From positions 244,730 to 308,729 of the forward strand of contig NZ_FMTE01000002.1 in the NCBI RefSeq assembly GCF_900099615.1: a stretch of 64,000 nucleotides of DNA, read 5' to 3'. This DNA is from Borreliella japonica. GTDB taxonomy: Bacteria; Spirochaetota; Spirochaetia; Borreliales; Borreliaceae. Below, in pieces: positions 42,786 through 51,582 of the stretch (position 1 is the first letter of the stretch; every line of letters starts with the position of its first letter). The notes beneath the pieces are model-generated. The model was given only the letters and a program-made list of their open reading frames with translations. It ran no database searches and was not told the origin of the DNA. Position numbers and translations under genes: made by a program.

Positions 42786-44535
42786 AAGTGTTAAAGGACA
42801 TATTAAAGACGAAATTAGCATTATAGTTGCCAATTTAGCATTATCAAAAAATATAAAGCTGGACAAAATAAACATTAATATTCAAAAGCCCCCAAAAAGT
42901 GATTTGGGGGATATTTCCATATTAATATTTGAACTTAGTAAAACTTTGAAACTTCCTATTGCAACTATTTCTGAAGAAATAATAAAAAACCTTGAAAATA
43001 AATACGAAATTAAAGCTATGGGGCCTTACTTAAACATCAAAATTCCTAGAAAAGAATACATAAACAATACTATACAAATGATAAATACCCAAAAAGATGC
43101 CTATGGAACAAGTAAATATCTAGACAATAAAAAAATAATATTAGAATTTTCATCGCCAAATACAAACAAACCACTACATGTGGGGCATCTTAGAAATGAC
43201 GCAATAGGAGAAAGTCTCTCAAGAATATTAAAAGCTGTGGGTGCAAAAATTACAAAAATAAACTTAATAAACGATCGGGGAGTTCATATCTGCAAATCAA
43301 TGCTTGCATACAAAAAATTTGGAAATGGCATTACCCCTGAAAAAGCTTTTAAAAAAGGAGACCATTTGATTGGTGATTTTTATGTTAGGTACAACAAATA
43401 CTCACAAGAAAATAAAAATGCTGAAGAAGAAATTCAAGATCTACTTTTAAAATGGGAACAAAAAGATAAAAGCACAATTGAACTTTGGAAAAAGCTAAAT
43501 AAATGGGCAATTGAAGGAATAAAAGAAACTTACAAAATTACAAACACCTCATTTGATAAAATTTACCTTGAGAGTGAAATTTTTAAAATTGGGAAAAATG
43601 TTGTATTAGAAGGACTTGAAAAAAGATTTTGTTACAAACGAGAAGATGGTGCAATATGCATTGATTTGCCCTTAGATTCAAATGAAAAAGCTGACAACAA
43701 AGCAAAACAAAAAGTACTCATAAGATCAAACGGAACATCTATCTATCTTACCCAAGATTTAGGAAATATAGCAGTTAGAATAAAAGAATTTGATTTTGAC
43801 GAAATGATTTATGTGGTTGGAAGTGAACAAATTCAGCACTTTAAAAATTTATTTTTTGTATCAGAAAAATTGGGAATTTCTAAAAACAAAAAACTTCTTC
43901 ATTTGTCATACGGAATGGTCAATCTTATTGATGGCAAAATGAAATCAAGAGAAGGCAATGTAATTGACGGGGATAATTTAATCTTAGAGCTAATAGAATC
44001 AATAATGCCTGAAATTACACAAAAAATTGAGAACAAAGAAAACGCTAAAAAAAATGCTTTAAATATTGCTCTAGGAGCAATTCACTATTATCTGTTAAAA
44101 TCAGCTGTACATAAAGATATTATATTTAACAAAAAAGAAAGCCTATCTTTTACAGGAAATTCTGGCCCATATATCCAATACGTTGGAGCAAGAATTAACA
44201 GCATTCTTGAAAAATATAACACACTTTCTATTTCCATAATGGGAAAAATTAATTTTGAACTTTTAAAACACGAAAAAGAGTGGGATATTATAAAAATAAT
44301 ATCGGAACTAGAAGAAAATGTAATCAAAGCGGCAAAAGACTTAAACCCCTCAATACTTGCCAGCTATTCATACTCGCTTGCAAAGAATTTTAGCGCATAC
44401 TATCAAGAAGTTAAAGTAATAGATACAAACAACATTAATTTAACAGCCACAAGAATTGAATTTTTAAAAGCCATTCTACAAACAATAAAAAATTGCATGT
44501 ACCTGCTCAATATTCCTTATATGTTAAAAATGTAG
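42778..44535 (+). CDS. argS: Arginyl-tRNA synthetase
   Basis: 585 residues, class I. N-terminal additional domain, then [18 protein letters not shown] with the HIGH motif (HVGH). KMKSREGN is the KMSK-like loop, and the C-terminal DALR domain ends [13 protein letters not shown] use the ATG at 42778, which has the excellent site AAAGAGG and starts inside the preceding gene; the frame is open a few codons earlier without such a site. Its stop codon lies in one arm of an inverted repeat shared with the convergent acyl-CoA synthetase gene. B31 BB0594 orthologue from memory. Confidence 0.97.
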   Translation: MTKSVKGHIKDEISIIVANLALSKNIKLDKININIQKPPKSDLGDISILIFELSKTLKLPIATISEEIIKNLENKYEIKAMGPYLNIKIPRKEYINNTIQMINTQKDAYGTSKYLDNKKIILEFSSPNTNKPLHVGHLRNDAIGESLSRILKAVGAKITKINLINDRGVHICKSMLAYKKFGNGITPEKAFKKGDHLIGDFYVRYNKYSQENKNAEEEIQDLLLKWEQKDKSTIELWKKLNKWAIEGIKETYKITNTSFDKIYLESEIFKIGKNVVLEGLEKRFCYKREDGAICIDLPLDSNEKADNKAKQKVLIRSNGTSIYLTQDLGNIAVRIKEFDFDEMIYVVGSEQIQHFKNLFFVSEKLGISKNKKLLHLSYGMVNLIDGKMKSREGNVIDGDNLILELIESIMPEITQKIENKENAKKNALNIALGAIHYYLLKSAVHKDIIFNKKESLSFTGNSGPYIQYVGARINSILEKYNTLSISIMGKINFELLKHEKEWDIIKIISELEENVIKAAKDLNPSILASYSYSLAKNFSAYYQEVKVIDTNNINLTATRIEFLKAILQTIKNCMYLLNIPYMLKM

Positions 44536-44566
44536 ACAAGAAAATTTTTTAGCATTTTCTTGTCTA
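44533..44566. terminator. Shared hairpin spanning both stop codons of convergent genes
   Basis: TAGACAAGAAAAT, 8-base loop, ATTTTCTTGTCTA. The first TAG is the argS stop, and the last three bases are the stop of the acyl-CoA synthetase gene read on the minus strand. The 13-bp stem is strong, but no T run follows the stem. Confidence 0.6.
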
Positions 44567-46501
44567 ATATCCGTTTGAATCTAGGTCACTTTTACTAAAA
44601 ATTAATTTTATTCTATCTTCATACTTTTGAGATATATAATGTCTTTTTAACTTAAGAGTATTGGTAAGCTCTTCCCCAACTGAAAAAGAATCCTGAAGTA
44701 AAACAAAGCCTACTATTTTTTCAAAGTTTTTAAAACCTAACTTAGTATTAATAGTATCTGAGATATGCTTAGAATAAAGCTTGTTAACATCCTCATTAGC
44801 TAATAAATCACTCCTAGAAGAAAAAGATACTCCACTAGAGCTTGCCCACTTTTCAAGATTGTCAAAATTGGGCACAATAACAGCTCCCAAAAATTTTTGA
44901 TCTTGACCAACAATCATAATATTTTCAATAAATAAAGATTTACCCAAAACTCTCTCAAGAGGCTCGGGCTCAATATTTTCTCCCCCCCTGAGAACAATTG
45001 TATCTTTACTTCTACCAACAATTGTAATTTCATTATTAATTGTCAATCTAACTAAGTCCCCGGTGTTAAACCAACCATCTTCTGTTAAAACTTCAATCGT
45101 CTTTGCCTTATCCTTAAAATAACCGCTCATTATTTGTGGTGACTTTACCCAGAGCTCACCTTTTTCTCCACAAGGCAAAACTCTCCCATCAACTCCAACT
45201 ACCTTGTATTCAACATCTGGCAAAATAGGGCCTACAGTTCTTGCCACAGGACCCTTAAGACGTCTAACACTCAAAATAGGACCCGTTTCAGTAAGGCCAT
45301 AACCTTCAAGCACCTTAATTCCTACAGCCTTAAAAAAATAATCAACATAATCAACCAACGCTCCACCGCCAGAAACTCCAAATTCAAAATTTTGCCCAAG
45401 GGCATTTTTTATTTTTTTAAATACCAAAATATCACCTAATAATTTAACAGGAAAAATTAAGATAATCCCAACAAACAAAAATAACTTTGAAAAAAGCAAA
45501 ATAAATAAATTGGGTTTTTTATAAACAGGTGAAAAACCTAAAAATTTTTCTTTAAGCTTTGCATAAACAATTCCAATTTTTAAAAACCCTCCAAACACAA
45601 GTTTCTTAATCAAAGATTCTGACACCTTCTTAATAATACCCATTCTTATACCTTCCCAAATTCTAGGTACAGAAATAATCATTTGAGGATTTAAAAGTAA
45701 AAAATCTTTTAGCAAAACAGGACCTATGGGTTTTGAATATGCAATTGCTACACCCTTTAAAGCGACTATATATTCACAAGCCCTCTCAAAAGAATGCCAA
45801 AGAGGCAGAATAGAAATCATTATCTTACCAGGCTTAATTGCTGGAAGATAATCATAAAGTCTATCTAATTGAAAAATAAAAGATTCATGTCTTAACATTA
45901 CTCCCTTTGGCATACCTGTTGTACCAGAAGTATATATTATAGTTGCAATATCTTTTGAAGAACCTTTTTCAATCTCTATATCAAATGATTTTGGATTAGA
46001 TCTTAAATACTCAGTTCCAAGTTCTAGTAATTTTTTATAAGAAAATACAGTAATATTTCCCATTTTTTCTTCATAAGATTTATCATCATCAATAACAACA
46101 ATGCATCTCACCAATCTAAGATCATGTTTTTTGGATAAAACTTTTTGGAGCTGCTTATTGCTTTCAACAAAAACAAAAGTAGATTCAGAATGATTAATAA
46201 TATAAGTTAATTCATCCTCAGAAGAATCATTTCCCCTGGGAACGTCAATACAGCCTAAACCTAAAGTAGCAATGTCAATTATTATCCACTCCCTTCTCGA
46301 ATCAGAAATAATTACAACCTTTTCTCCCCTTTTAATGCCACAATGCAAAAGCCCAGAAGCCACTCTTTTTACCTCATTCCAAAAATCAGCATATATTTGC
46401 TTCTTAAAACTTTTAGACTCCCCTTCCTTATACATAAAAATATCAAGCTCACTATAAAGAGTTACCACCTCTTTAAAACGCTTAGGCACAGTATCTCTCA
46501 T
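44564..46501 (-). CDS. Long-chain fatty acid-CoA ligase (AMP-forming)
   Basis: 645 residues, adenylate-forming superfamily. ATP motif IIYTSGTTGMPKGVM near residue 190, GYGLTETGP, the GELWVKSPQIMSGYF region, and the hinge GWFNTGDLV with GRSKDTIVLRGGENIEP. A hydrophobic insertion at about 315-345 (FILLFSKLFLFVGIILIF) suggests peripheral membrane attachment. Borrelia lacks fatty acid synthesis, so activated host fatty acids would feed phospholipid and lipoprotein acylation (established for the group in general). GAGGGGG precedes the ATG. B31 BB0593 orthologue from memory; a paralogue exists elsewhere on the chromosome. Confidence 0.94.
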   Translation of the reverse strand: MRDTVPKRFKEVVTLYSELDIFMYKEGESKSFKKQIYADFWNEVKRVASGLLHCGIKRGEKVVIISDSRREWIIIDIATLGLGCIDVPRGNDSSEDELTYIINHSESTFVFVESNKQLQKVLSKKHDLRLVRCIVVIDDDKSYEEKMGNITVFSYKKLLELGTEYLRSNPKSFDIEIEKGSSKDIATIIYTSGTTGMPKGVMLRHESFIFQLDRLYDYLPAIKPGKIMISILPLWHSFERACEYIVALKGVAIAYSKPIGPVLLKDFLLLNPQMIISVPRIWEGIRMGIIKKVSESLIKKLVFGGFLKIGIVYAKLKEKFLGFSPVYKKPNLFILLFSKLFLFVGIILIFPVKLLGDILVFKKIKNALGQNFEFGVSGGGALVDYVDYFFKAVGIKVLEGYGLTETGPILSVRRLKGPVARTVGPILPDVEYKVVGVDGRVLPCGEKGELWVKSPQIMSGYFKDKAKTIEVLTEDGWFNTGDLVRLTINNEITIVGRSKDTIVLRGGENIEPEPLERVLGKSLFIENIMIVGQDQKFLGAVIVPNFDNLEKWASSSGVSFSSRSDLLANEDVNKLYSKHISDTINTKLGFKNFEKIVGFVLLQDSFSVGEELTNTLKLKRHYISQKYEDRIKLIFSKSDLDSNGY

Positions 46502-46531
46502 AAATCCCCCTCAAATCGATTTAAAATTAAA

Positions 46532-47245
46532 TTAATTTAAAAAAAGCAACAGACTGCTAACAATAATATTATAAAAGCTATGTATAAAAATCATATAATA
46601 TACATTTTTATACCTTAAATAGATAAAAGCAAAAAATATCCCTAATATAAAGGCAACCAAAAATCCTAAAATTCCATAATACAAATGCCCATAAGCAAAA
46701 AACATACTGCTAAGAAAAACAGTAATTACAACAGGAAATCTCATTTGTGTAAACTTGGTAATAACAAAAGCCCTATAAAACAATTCTTCAAAAGCTCCTG
46801 TAAAAAAAGAGGTTAAAGTCATTAAAAACAATGCTGCTTTACTGCTAATTTTCCAATTAAATCCAACATTGTTTTGAAAATAGTAGGCAAATACCGATTC
46901 TGGCAACAGATATTCAAGTAAAAAAGCTATTAAAAAAATGAATATCATTGCAATCAATATTGTTTTAATAAAAATTAAAACAGATTCCCAAATAAAAATG
47001 AATTTAAATTTAGGAATAAAAAACTCTACCCTAAAATCATCATAAGAACTGGTAAGTTTAAAAAAATAAATTATAAAAACAATTAAAAAAGATCTTGAAA
47101 TCCAAAAATAAAAATGATTTTCATTAACGTTCCAAAATTCTGAATTAACATTTTCAAAAGGAGATGCAAGATAAATAACTACGTAGACCAAAAAAAGATC
47201 AAGCAAGGCCAGCTTGAATGGATATTTATTTTTTAACAATTGCAT
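46532..47245 (-). CDS. CPBP family (CAAX/ABI) intramembrane metalloprotease
   Basis: 237 residues with about seven membrane helices. The three family motifs are present: EELFYR near residue 152 (Glu-Glu-x3-Arg), FAYGH near 187 and HSFYN near 225. In bacteria these proteins act in peptide or bacteriocin-type processing or self-protection. The substrate here is unknown. The ATG at 47245 has no ribosome-binding site, and a consensus promoter ends only 5 bases before it, so the mRNA is probably leaderless. It is divergent from the ComEC-like gene. B31 BB0592 orthologue from memory. Confidence 0.9.
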   Translation of the reverse strand: MQLLKNKYPFKLALLDLFLVYVVIYLASPFENVNSEFWNVNENHFYFWISRSFLIVFIIYFFKLTSSYDDFRVEFFIPKFKFIFIWESVLIFIKTILIAMIFIFLIAFLLEYLLPESVFAYYFQNNVGFNWKISSKAALFLMTLTSFFTGAFEELFYRAFVITKFTQMRFPVVITVFLSSMFFAYGHLYYGILGFLVAFILGIFFAFIYLRYKNVYYMIFIHSFYNIIVSSLLLFLN

Positions 47246-47250
47246 AAAGC

Positions 47251-47279
47251 ATTGTAATTAAATAATTATTAATTGTCAA
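47251..47279 (-). promoter_or_regulatory. Near-consensus promoter placing transcription start at the protease ATG
   Basis: Minus-strand TTGACA (47274-47279), 17 bases, TACAAT (47251-47256). The start codon A is at 47245, 6 bases past the -10 box, so transcription should begin on the ATG itself. Confidence 0.7.
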
Positions 47280-47361
47280 TGAATGATTATTGATTGATTA
47301 ATCAAAACAAATTAAAATTTAAAAGATAATTATTTATAAATAAAAAATGATAATATTCTAA

Positions 47362-48618
47362 ATGATTTTAATATTTGTCCTTATTTCACTCAATTTATCA
47401 ATCCATTACTATTTGAAACTCAATTTGATTTATTTCAACACAATACTAATATTATTTTTTATAATAAAAAATAACAAACACTTAGCACTTAGTTTTATTT
47501 TTTGCACAATATTGCTATTAAGCTTTCAAACTAGATTAAATTTTAAAACCGAGAAAAAAAATATTTATCAAATAACAAACATTAAAAATTTAAAAAAAGA
47601 TTCAAAAACTATTATTGAAGTAATTGACAATAACGCAAATACACACAAATTTAACTTCAAAAATATTGAAAATATTTACAAAATTGGAGATACCATTAAA
47701 ATTGAAAACCAAAAAATAAAAATAATTAAAAGGCCCTTTTTTGCTAAGCTTAGAGAAAAATATACAAACACTTTAAATAATTTTTTTACCACATTAAATC
47801 CTAGTTATTCCCATTTTTCAAAAACAATAATTTTGAATATCAAATCAGAAATAACAAAGTATGAAAAAACATTATTTCAAAATGCAGGAATTGCCCACAT
47901 TTTGGTAGTGTCTGGACTTCACTTTTATCTAATAAGCTTAATAAGTTACTATTTACTTTTAATAGTCACAAATGAAAAATTAAAATACTTAATACTAAGC
48001 ATAATTTTACTAAATTATCTAATATTAACTGGATTTACACCTTCAGCACTAAGAGCATTTCTAATGACAGAATCTCTTATAATATACAGATTAATTTATG
48101 GCAAGATTAATTTAATAAGCTGTATATCTATTAGTTTTATAATAAATGCCATTGCATTCCCCGAAACACTAAATTCAATAGGATTTCAACTCTCCTATCT
48201 TGCAACAATAGGGATATCAGCATCGGTTCATCTAAAAAATAGATACAATCTTAACAGACTAACATCATCAATGTTTACAACATTTTTTATTCAAATATTC
48301 ACTTCGCCAGTAATTTATGCTAACAATTTTGATATAACACCAATCTCAGTATTGTCAAACTTAATAATTATTCCATTAATATTGATTTTCTTAGCAATAA
48401 CAATATTAAGCTTAATAACTTACTTTTCAAACTTGAATTTATTTTTTCTCCTTGATCTTATAAATGCCTACATATTCCAAACAATAAAAATTACAGCAAC
48501 ATTTTTTAGCAAATTCTTTACAGTTAAGAACCACCAAATACCTATATTTTTAATATTAAGCATTCTTCTTATAACTTACATTATTTATAATAACGAAACT
48601 AAAAAAAATTCAAAATAA
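47362..48618 (+). CDS. Short ComEC/Rec2-type membrane protein
   Basis: 418 residues. N-terminal hydrophobic helices, then a soluble OB-like segment (about 65-130). The Competence domain follows, with the family signature AHILVVSGLHFYLIS near residue 180 and TGFTPSALRAFLM, and about ten helices in all. ComEC forms the inner-membrane channel for DNA uptake. The usual C-terminal metallo-beta-lactamase-type nuclease domain is absent (typical ComEC is 700-800 residues). The frame ends naturally with Lys/Asn-rich residues, so this is a short form rather than a frameshift as far as I can see. No other competence gene is visible in the window. B31 BB0591 orthologue from memory. Confidence 0.9.
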   Translation: MILIFVLISLNLSIHYYLKLNLIYFNTILILFFIIKNNKHLALSFIFCTILLLSFQTRLNFKTEKKNIYQITNIKNLKKDSKTIIEVIDNNANTHKFNFKNIENIYKIGDTIKIENQKIKIIKRPFFAKLREKYTNTLNNFFTTLNPSYSHFSKTIILNIKSEITKYEKTLFQNAGIAHILVVSGLHFYLISLISYYLLLIVTNEKLKYLILSIILLNYLILTGFTPSALRAFLMTESLIIYRLIYGKINLISCISISFIINAIAFPETLNSIGFQLSYLATIGISASVHLKNRYNLNRLTSSMFTTFFIQIFTSPVIYANNFDITPISVLSNLIIIPLILIFLAITILSLITYFSNLNLFFLLDLINAYIFQTIKITATFFSKFFTVKNHQIPIFLILSILLITYIIYNNETKKNSK

Positions 48619-48637
48619 TTTAAAAATAGCTGCAAAT

Positions 48638-49495
48638 ATGAAGAATAATATGTTACTATCTTTTTTATCTATGAACATCAACTACAACAGCATAAGTAGC
48701 ATAAAACAAACATTAAAAGAAAGAAAAATAGCTCCAAGAAAATTGTGGGGACAAAACTATCTAATCAATGAAAACATAAGGCAAAAAATAATAGAAAGTT
48801 TAGATATAAAAGAAAATGAAAAAATGTGGGAAATTGGTCCAGGCCTTGGCGCAATGACTGATATTTTATTAAAAAAAACTAATCTTTTAACCGTATTTGA
48901 AATTGACTTAAAATATTCGGAAATATTAAATGAAAAATTTGGAAAATTAAAAAACTTTAAATTGATACAAGGAGACTTTTTAAAAAAATACACAAACGAA
49001 AATAAAAACATTGATAAAATATTTTCAAATTTACCATATAATATTGCATCGAAAGTAATATCTAAACTAATTGAAGAAAATTTTTTAAAAGAAATGGTAT
49101 TCACAGTGCAAAAAGAATTGGCTGACAGAATAACTGCAAAAATAAATAGCAAAAACTATTCTTCATTTACAATCTTAGTACAATCACACTTCACAATAGC
49201 GAAAATAATAGACATAGGAGAGAACAATTTTTATCCTGCACCTAAAGTTAAGTCTACAACATTAAAATTAATTCCTAGAAAAAACAATATAAAAGACTTT
49301 AAAGAATTCAACAAATTGATTAGAACTGTATTCTCAAGCAGAAGAAAGAAATTAAAAAACACTATTATTAATTTCATCACAAATAAAGATATTCTAAGAG
49401 AAAATTTTTTAAAAGAATATTTAGACAAAAGACCTGAAAACATTTCTGTTGAAGAATTTATACAAATTTCCAACACTCTAAACGCTCATCATTAA
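48638..49495 (+). CDS. ksgA: 16S rRNA adenine(1518/1519)-N6 dimethyltransferase
   Basis: 285 residues from the first ATG. Dimethylates two adenosines in helix 45 of 16S rRNA during 30S maturation. SAM motif I WEIGPGLGAMTD, acidic motif VFEIDLK, and the catalytic SNLPYNIASKV (NLPY). C-terminal helical domain with SSRRKKLKNTI. The exact start is uncertain: a second ATG 11 codons later (48671) gives a protein beginning MNINYNS, and neither has a clear ribosome-binding site. The gene overlaps the convergent pta gene by 18 bases. B31 BB0590 orthologue from memory. Confidence 0.95.
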   Translation: MKNNMLLSFLSMNINYNSISSIKQTLKERKIAPRKLWGQNYLINENIRQKIIESLDIKENEKMWEIGPGLGAMTDILLKKTNLLTVFEIDLKYSEILNEKFGKLKNFKLIQGDFLKKYTNENKNIDKIFSNLPYNIASKVISKLIEENFLKEMVFTVQKELADRITAKINSKNYSSFTILVQSHFTIAKIIDIGENNFYPAPKVKSTTLKLIPRKNNIKDFKEFNKLIRTVFSSRRKKLKNTIINFITNKDILRENFLKEYLDKRPENISVEEFIQISNTLNAHH

Positions 49496-50536
49496 AGCAC
49501 TTGCAAATACAATTTCATCAACAGAACAACCCCTTGAAAGATCACTAATAGGCTTGGAAAAACCTTGCAAAAAAGGACCGTAGGCCTTAGCAAAAGCAAA
49601 TCTCTCTACTAATTTATAACCAATATTCCCAGCATCTAAATTAGGAAATATTAAAACATTAGCAGAACCAGCTACCAAAGATTCCCTGCATTTTTTCTCT
49701 GCAACATTTCTACTTATTGCTGAATCAAGTTGAAGCTCTCCATCAATAAGTAAATCACTCTCTTTATTCTTCACAATATTTAAAGCATTCTTTACTTTTT
49801 CAATTTCTCTAGCATTAGAAGATCCTTTTGTTGAAAAACTTAAAAGAGCAACCTTGGGCTTTGCATTTAAAATATCCTTAAAAGATTTAGCACTTTGCAG
49901 TGCAATTTCTGCAAGCTCTAAAGAATTAGGATTGACTACTACAGAACAATCTGCAAAAAATAAAATTCCATTATGCCCAAAACAAAAATCAACATTTCGA
50001 ACATTATTTGAAGTATCTATAATCATAAAAGATGATATAATCTTAACATCATCTACCCTAGGAATTATTCTCAAAGCATTAGATAAAACCTTAGCAGAAG
50101 TTGAAATAGCGCCACAAACACAAGACTTAACATAACCAAATCTTACCATAAGCATAGCAAAAGTAATTTCATCTAAAACTTGCGCCCTTAAACTTTGTTT
50201 AGTAGCACCTTTTAGCTTTAGTAAGCTCCAATATTCATCCAAATACATTTCAATGTCTGGAAAAGAATTAGGATCAACAACTTCTATTCTTTCTAAAATA
50301 TTATTACAATTAGAAAATTCTTTTAAAGAATTAATAACAGAATCTTTTTTACCTATCAAAATAACTGAATTTGCAAGATTTTTTTGCAAAATAATAACGG
50401 TTGCCTTCAAAATCCTAGAGTCACTACTTTCGGGGAAAACTACACTAGCCTTAAACTTATTCTCTTTTACAAAGACTTTTGCCTTCTTAAAAACATAATC
50501 TTTTAAACAAAACACCTTATAAAAAGGATACAACAT
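49478..50536 (-). CDS. pta: Phosphate acetyltransferase
   Basis: 352 residues from the first ATG, the compact form without the N-terminal DRTGG domain of E. coli Pta. It converts acetyl-phosphate and CoA to acetyl-CoA, joining AckA (8-9 kb here) to the mevalonate pathway. Motifs: VVFPESSDSRILKA at the N-terminus, FAMLMVRFGYVKSCVCGA, the ACCEPTOR region LLSFSTKGSS, then AGSANVLIFPNLDAGNIGYK and GPFLQGFSKPISDLSRG. An in-frame TTG at 50578 would add 14 residues; a GACGG sequence precedes it, while the ATG lacks a site, so the start is open. It overlaps ksgA by 18 bases tail to tail. B31 BB0589 orthologue from memory. Confidence 0.94.
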   Translation of the reverse strand: MLYPFYKVFCLKDYVFKKAKVFVKENKFKASVVFPESSDSRILKATVIILQKNLANSVILIGKKDSVINSLKEFSNCNNILERIEVVDPNSFPDIEMYLDEYWSLLKLKGATKQSLRAQVLDEITFAMLMVRFGYVKSCVCGAISTSAKVLSNALRIIPRVDDVKIISSFMIIDTSNNVRNVDFCFGHNGILFFADCSVVVNPNSLELAEIALQSAKSFKDILNAKPKVALLSFSTKGSSNAREIEKVKNALNIVKNKESDLLIDGELQLDSAISRNVAEKKCRESLVAGSANVLIFPNLDAGNIGYKLVERFAFAKAYGPFLQGFSKPISDLSRGCSVDEIVFASALMMSV

Positions 50537-50630
50537 AATATTTATAAATGCATTAGAAAAAAGACATTTTTCATACAAAAACCGTCTTTTTTCTCATTCA
50601 TAATTTTCAATTGTAAAAATTAAATATTTT

Positions 50631-51425
50631 TTAAAGAATTCTTAAAATTTCTTGTACAATTTTAGCTGAATTAAAAGCAGCTAATTTTAAAAATTTACTA
50701 TATTCAACTTCATTTCCTTCTTTATTCACAATGTCAGATATGGACCTAATAACTATAAAAGGTACATTAAACATATACGAAACATGCCCTACTGCTGCAC
50801 CTTCCATCTCAACAGCTATTACATCTTTAAAATCTCTCATAATTTTATTCATATAAGTTGGATCAATAAACTGATCTCCTGAAACTATTAATCCTGAATA
50901 TGCATTAGCACTTCCAATCTTTAATTTGACAGCCTCTGTAGCTTTATTAAATAAATTCTTATTGGCCCTAAATTTTTGAGGAAATCCCATAAGCTGACCC
51001 ACTTTGTGTCCAAATTTAGTTAGATCAACATCATGATACGCAACCTCTGAAGACACTATCACATCTCCCACTTTAATATCTTTGTATTTATCACTAACAA
51101 CGCCACCAGCAATCCCAGAATTAATTACATGACTTATATTGTTGTATTTTGACAAAATATAGCTAGTCCAAACACCCGCATTAACCTTGCCAACCCCACA
51201 AACAATAACCATAACATTGCGATTAGACAACTTTCCCTTTACAATCTTTTTATTAAGACCATACTCTTTAAGCACTATTTCTTCCTTGTTAGACATAAGC
51301 TTATTTATCTGCTCAAACTCAGAATCCATAGAGGTTACTACTAAAACATTAATGTTTTTAGAAAAAACAACATACCCGTTTGAAAAAACTAATAGAAATA
51401 AAAAAAATTTTATTAAAAAATTCAT
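50631..51425 (-). CDS. Exported MTA/SAH nucleosidase (Pfs-2 / Bgp type)
   Basis: 264 residues. The core is a methylthioadenosine/S-adenosylhomocysteine nucleosidase: SMDSEFEQI with the catalytic Glu region, NSGIAGGV, VEMEGAAVGHV (Met-Glu of the active site) and IRSISDIVN with the catalytic Asp. Unlike cytoplasmic Pfs it carries a signal peptide (about 1-22). In B. burgdorferi the orthologue (BB0588) is described both as a nucleosidase and as the surface glycosaminoglycan-binding protein Bgp. The divergent neighbour is metG, and a 14-bp palindrome lies between. GGAGTG precedes the ATG. Confidence 0.94.
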   Translation of the reverse strand: MNFLIKFFLFLLVFSNGYVVFSKNINVLVVTSMDSEFEQINKLMSNKEEIVLKEYGLNKKIVKGKLSNRNVMVIVCGVGKVNAGVWTSYILSKYNNISHVINSGIAGGVVSDKYKDIKVGDVIVSSEVAYHDVDLTKFGHKVGQLMGFPQKFRANKNLFNKATEAVKLKIGSANAYSGLIVSGDQFIDPTYMNKIMRDFKDVIAVEMEGAAVGHVSYMFNVPFIVIRSISDIVNKEGNEVEYSKFLKLAAFNSAKIVQEILRIL

Positions 51426-51471
51426 AAACTCACACTCCTTATAACAAAAGAATACTTATCAGTATACCTCA

Positions 51472-51501
51472 AAAGGAAAAATCAAAATTGATTTTTCCTT
51501 T
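51472..51501. promoter_or_regulatory. 14-bp perfect inverted repeat between the nucleosidase gene and metG
   Basis: AAAGGAAAAATCAA, 2-base centre, TTGATTTTTCCTTT. On the minus strand it covers the -35 region of a candidate nucleosidase promoter (-10 TATACT at 51462-51467). On the plus strand it lies upstream of a candidate metG promoter (-10 TACAAT near 51549). Operator-like. Confidence 0.55.
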
Positions 51502-51582
51502 GAAAAATTTTTTATAAAAAATGTTGAAAAAAATTATCCTATCCGTATTACAATATTAGTAGTTTAAAAAGGGGAAAACTGA

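Noticed and set aside
47284-47305. TTGATTGATTAATCAA and similar AT-only short palindromes
   Set aside because: Short AT-only palindromes are expected by chance in this base composition, so I listed only longer ones or those with G/C positions.
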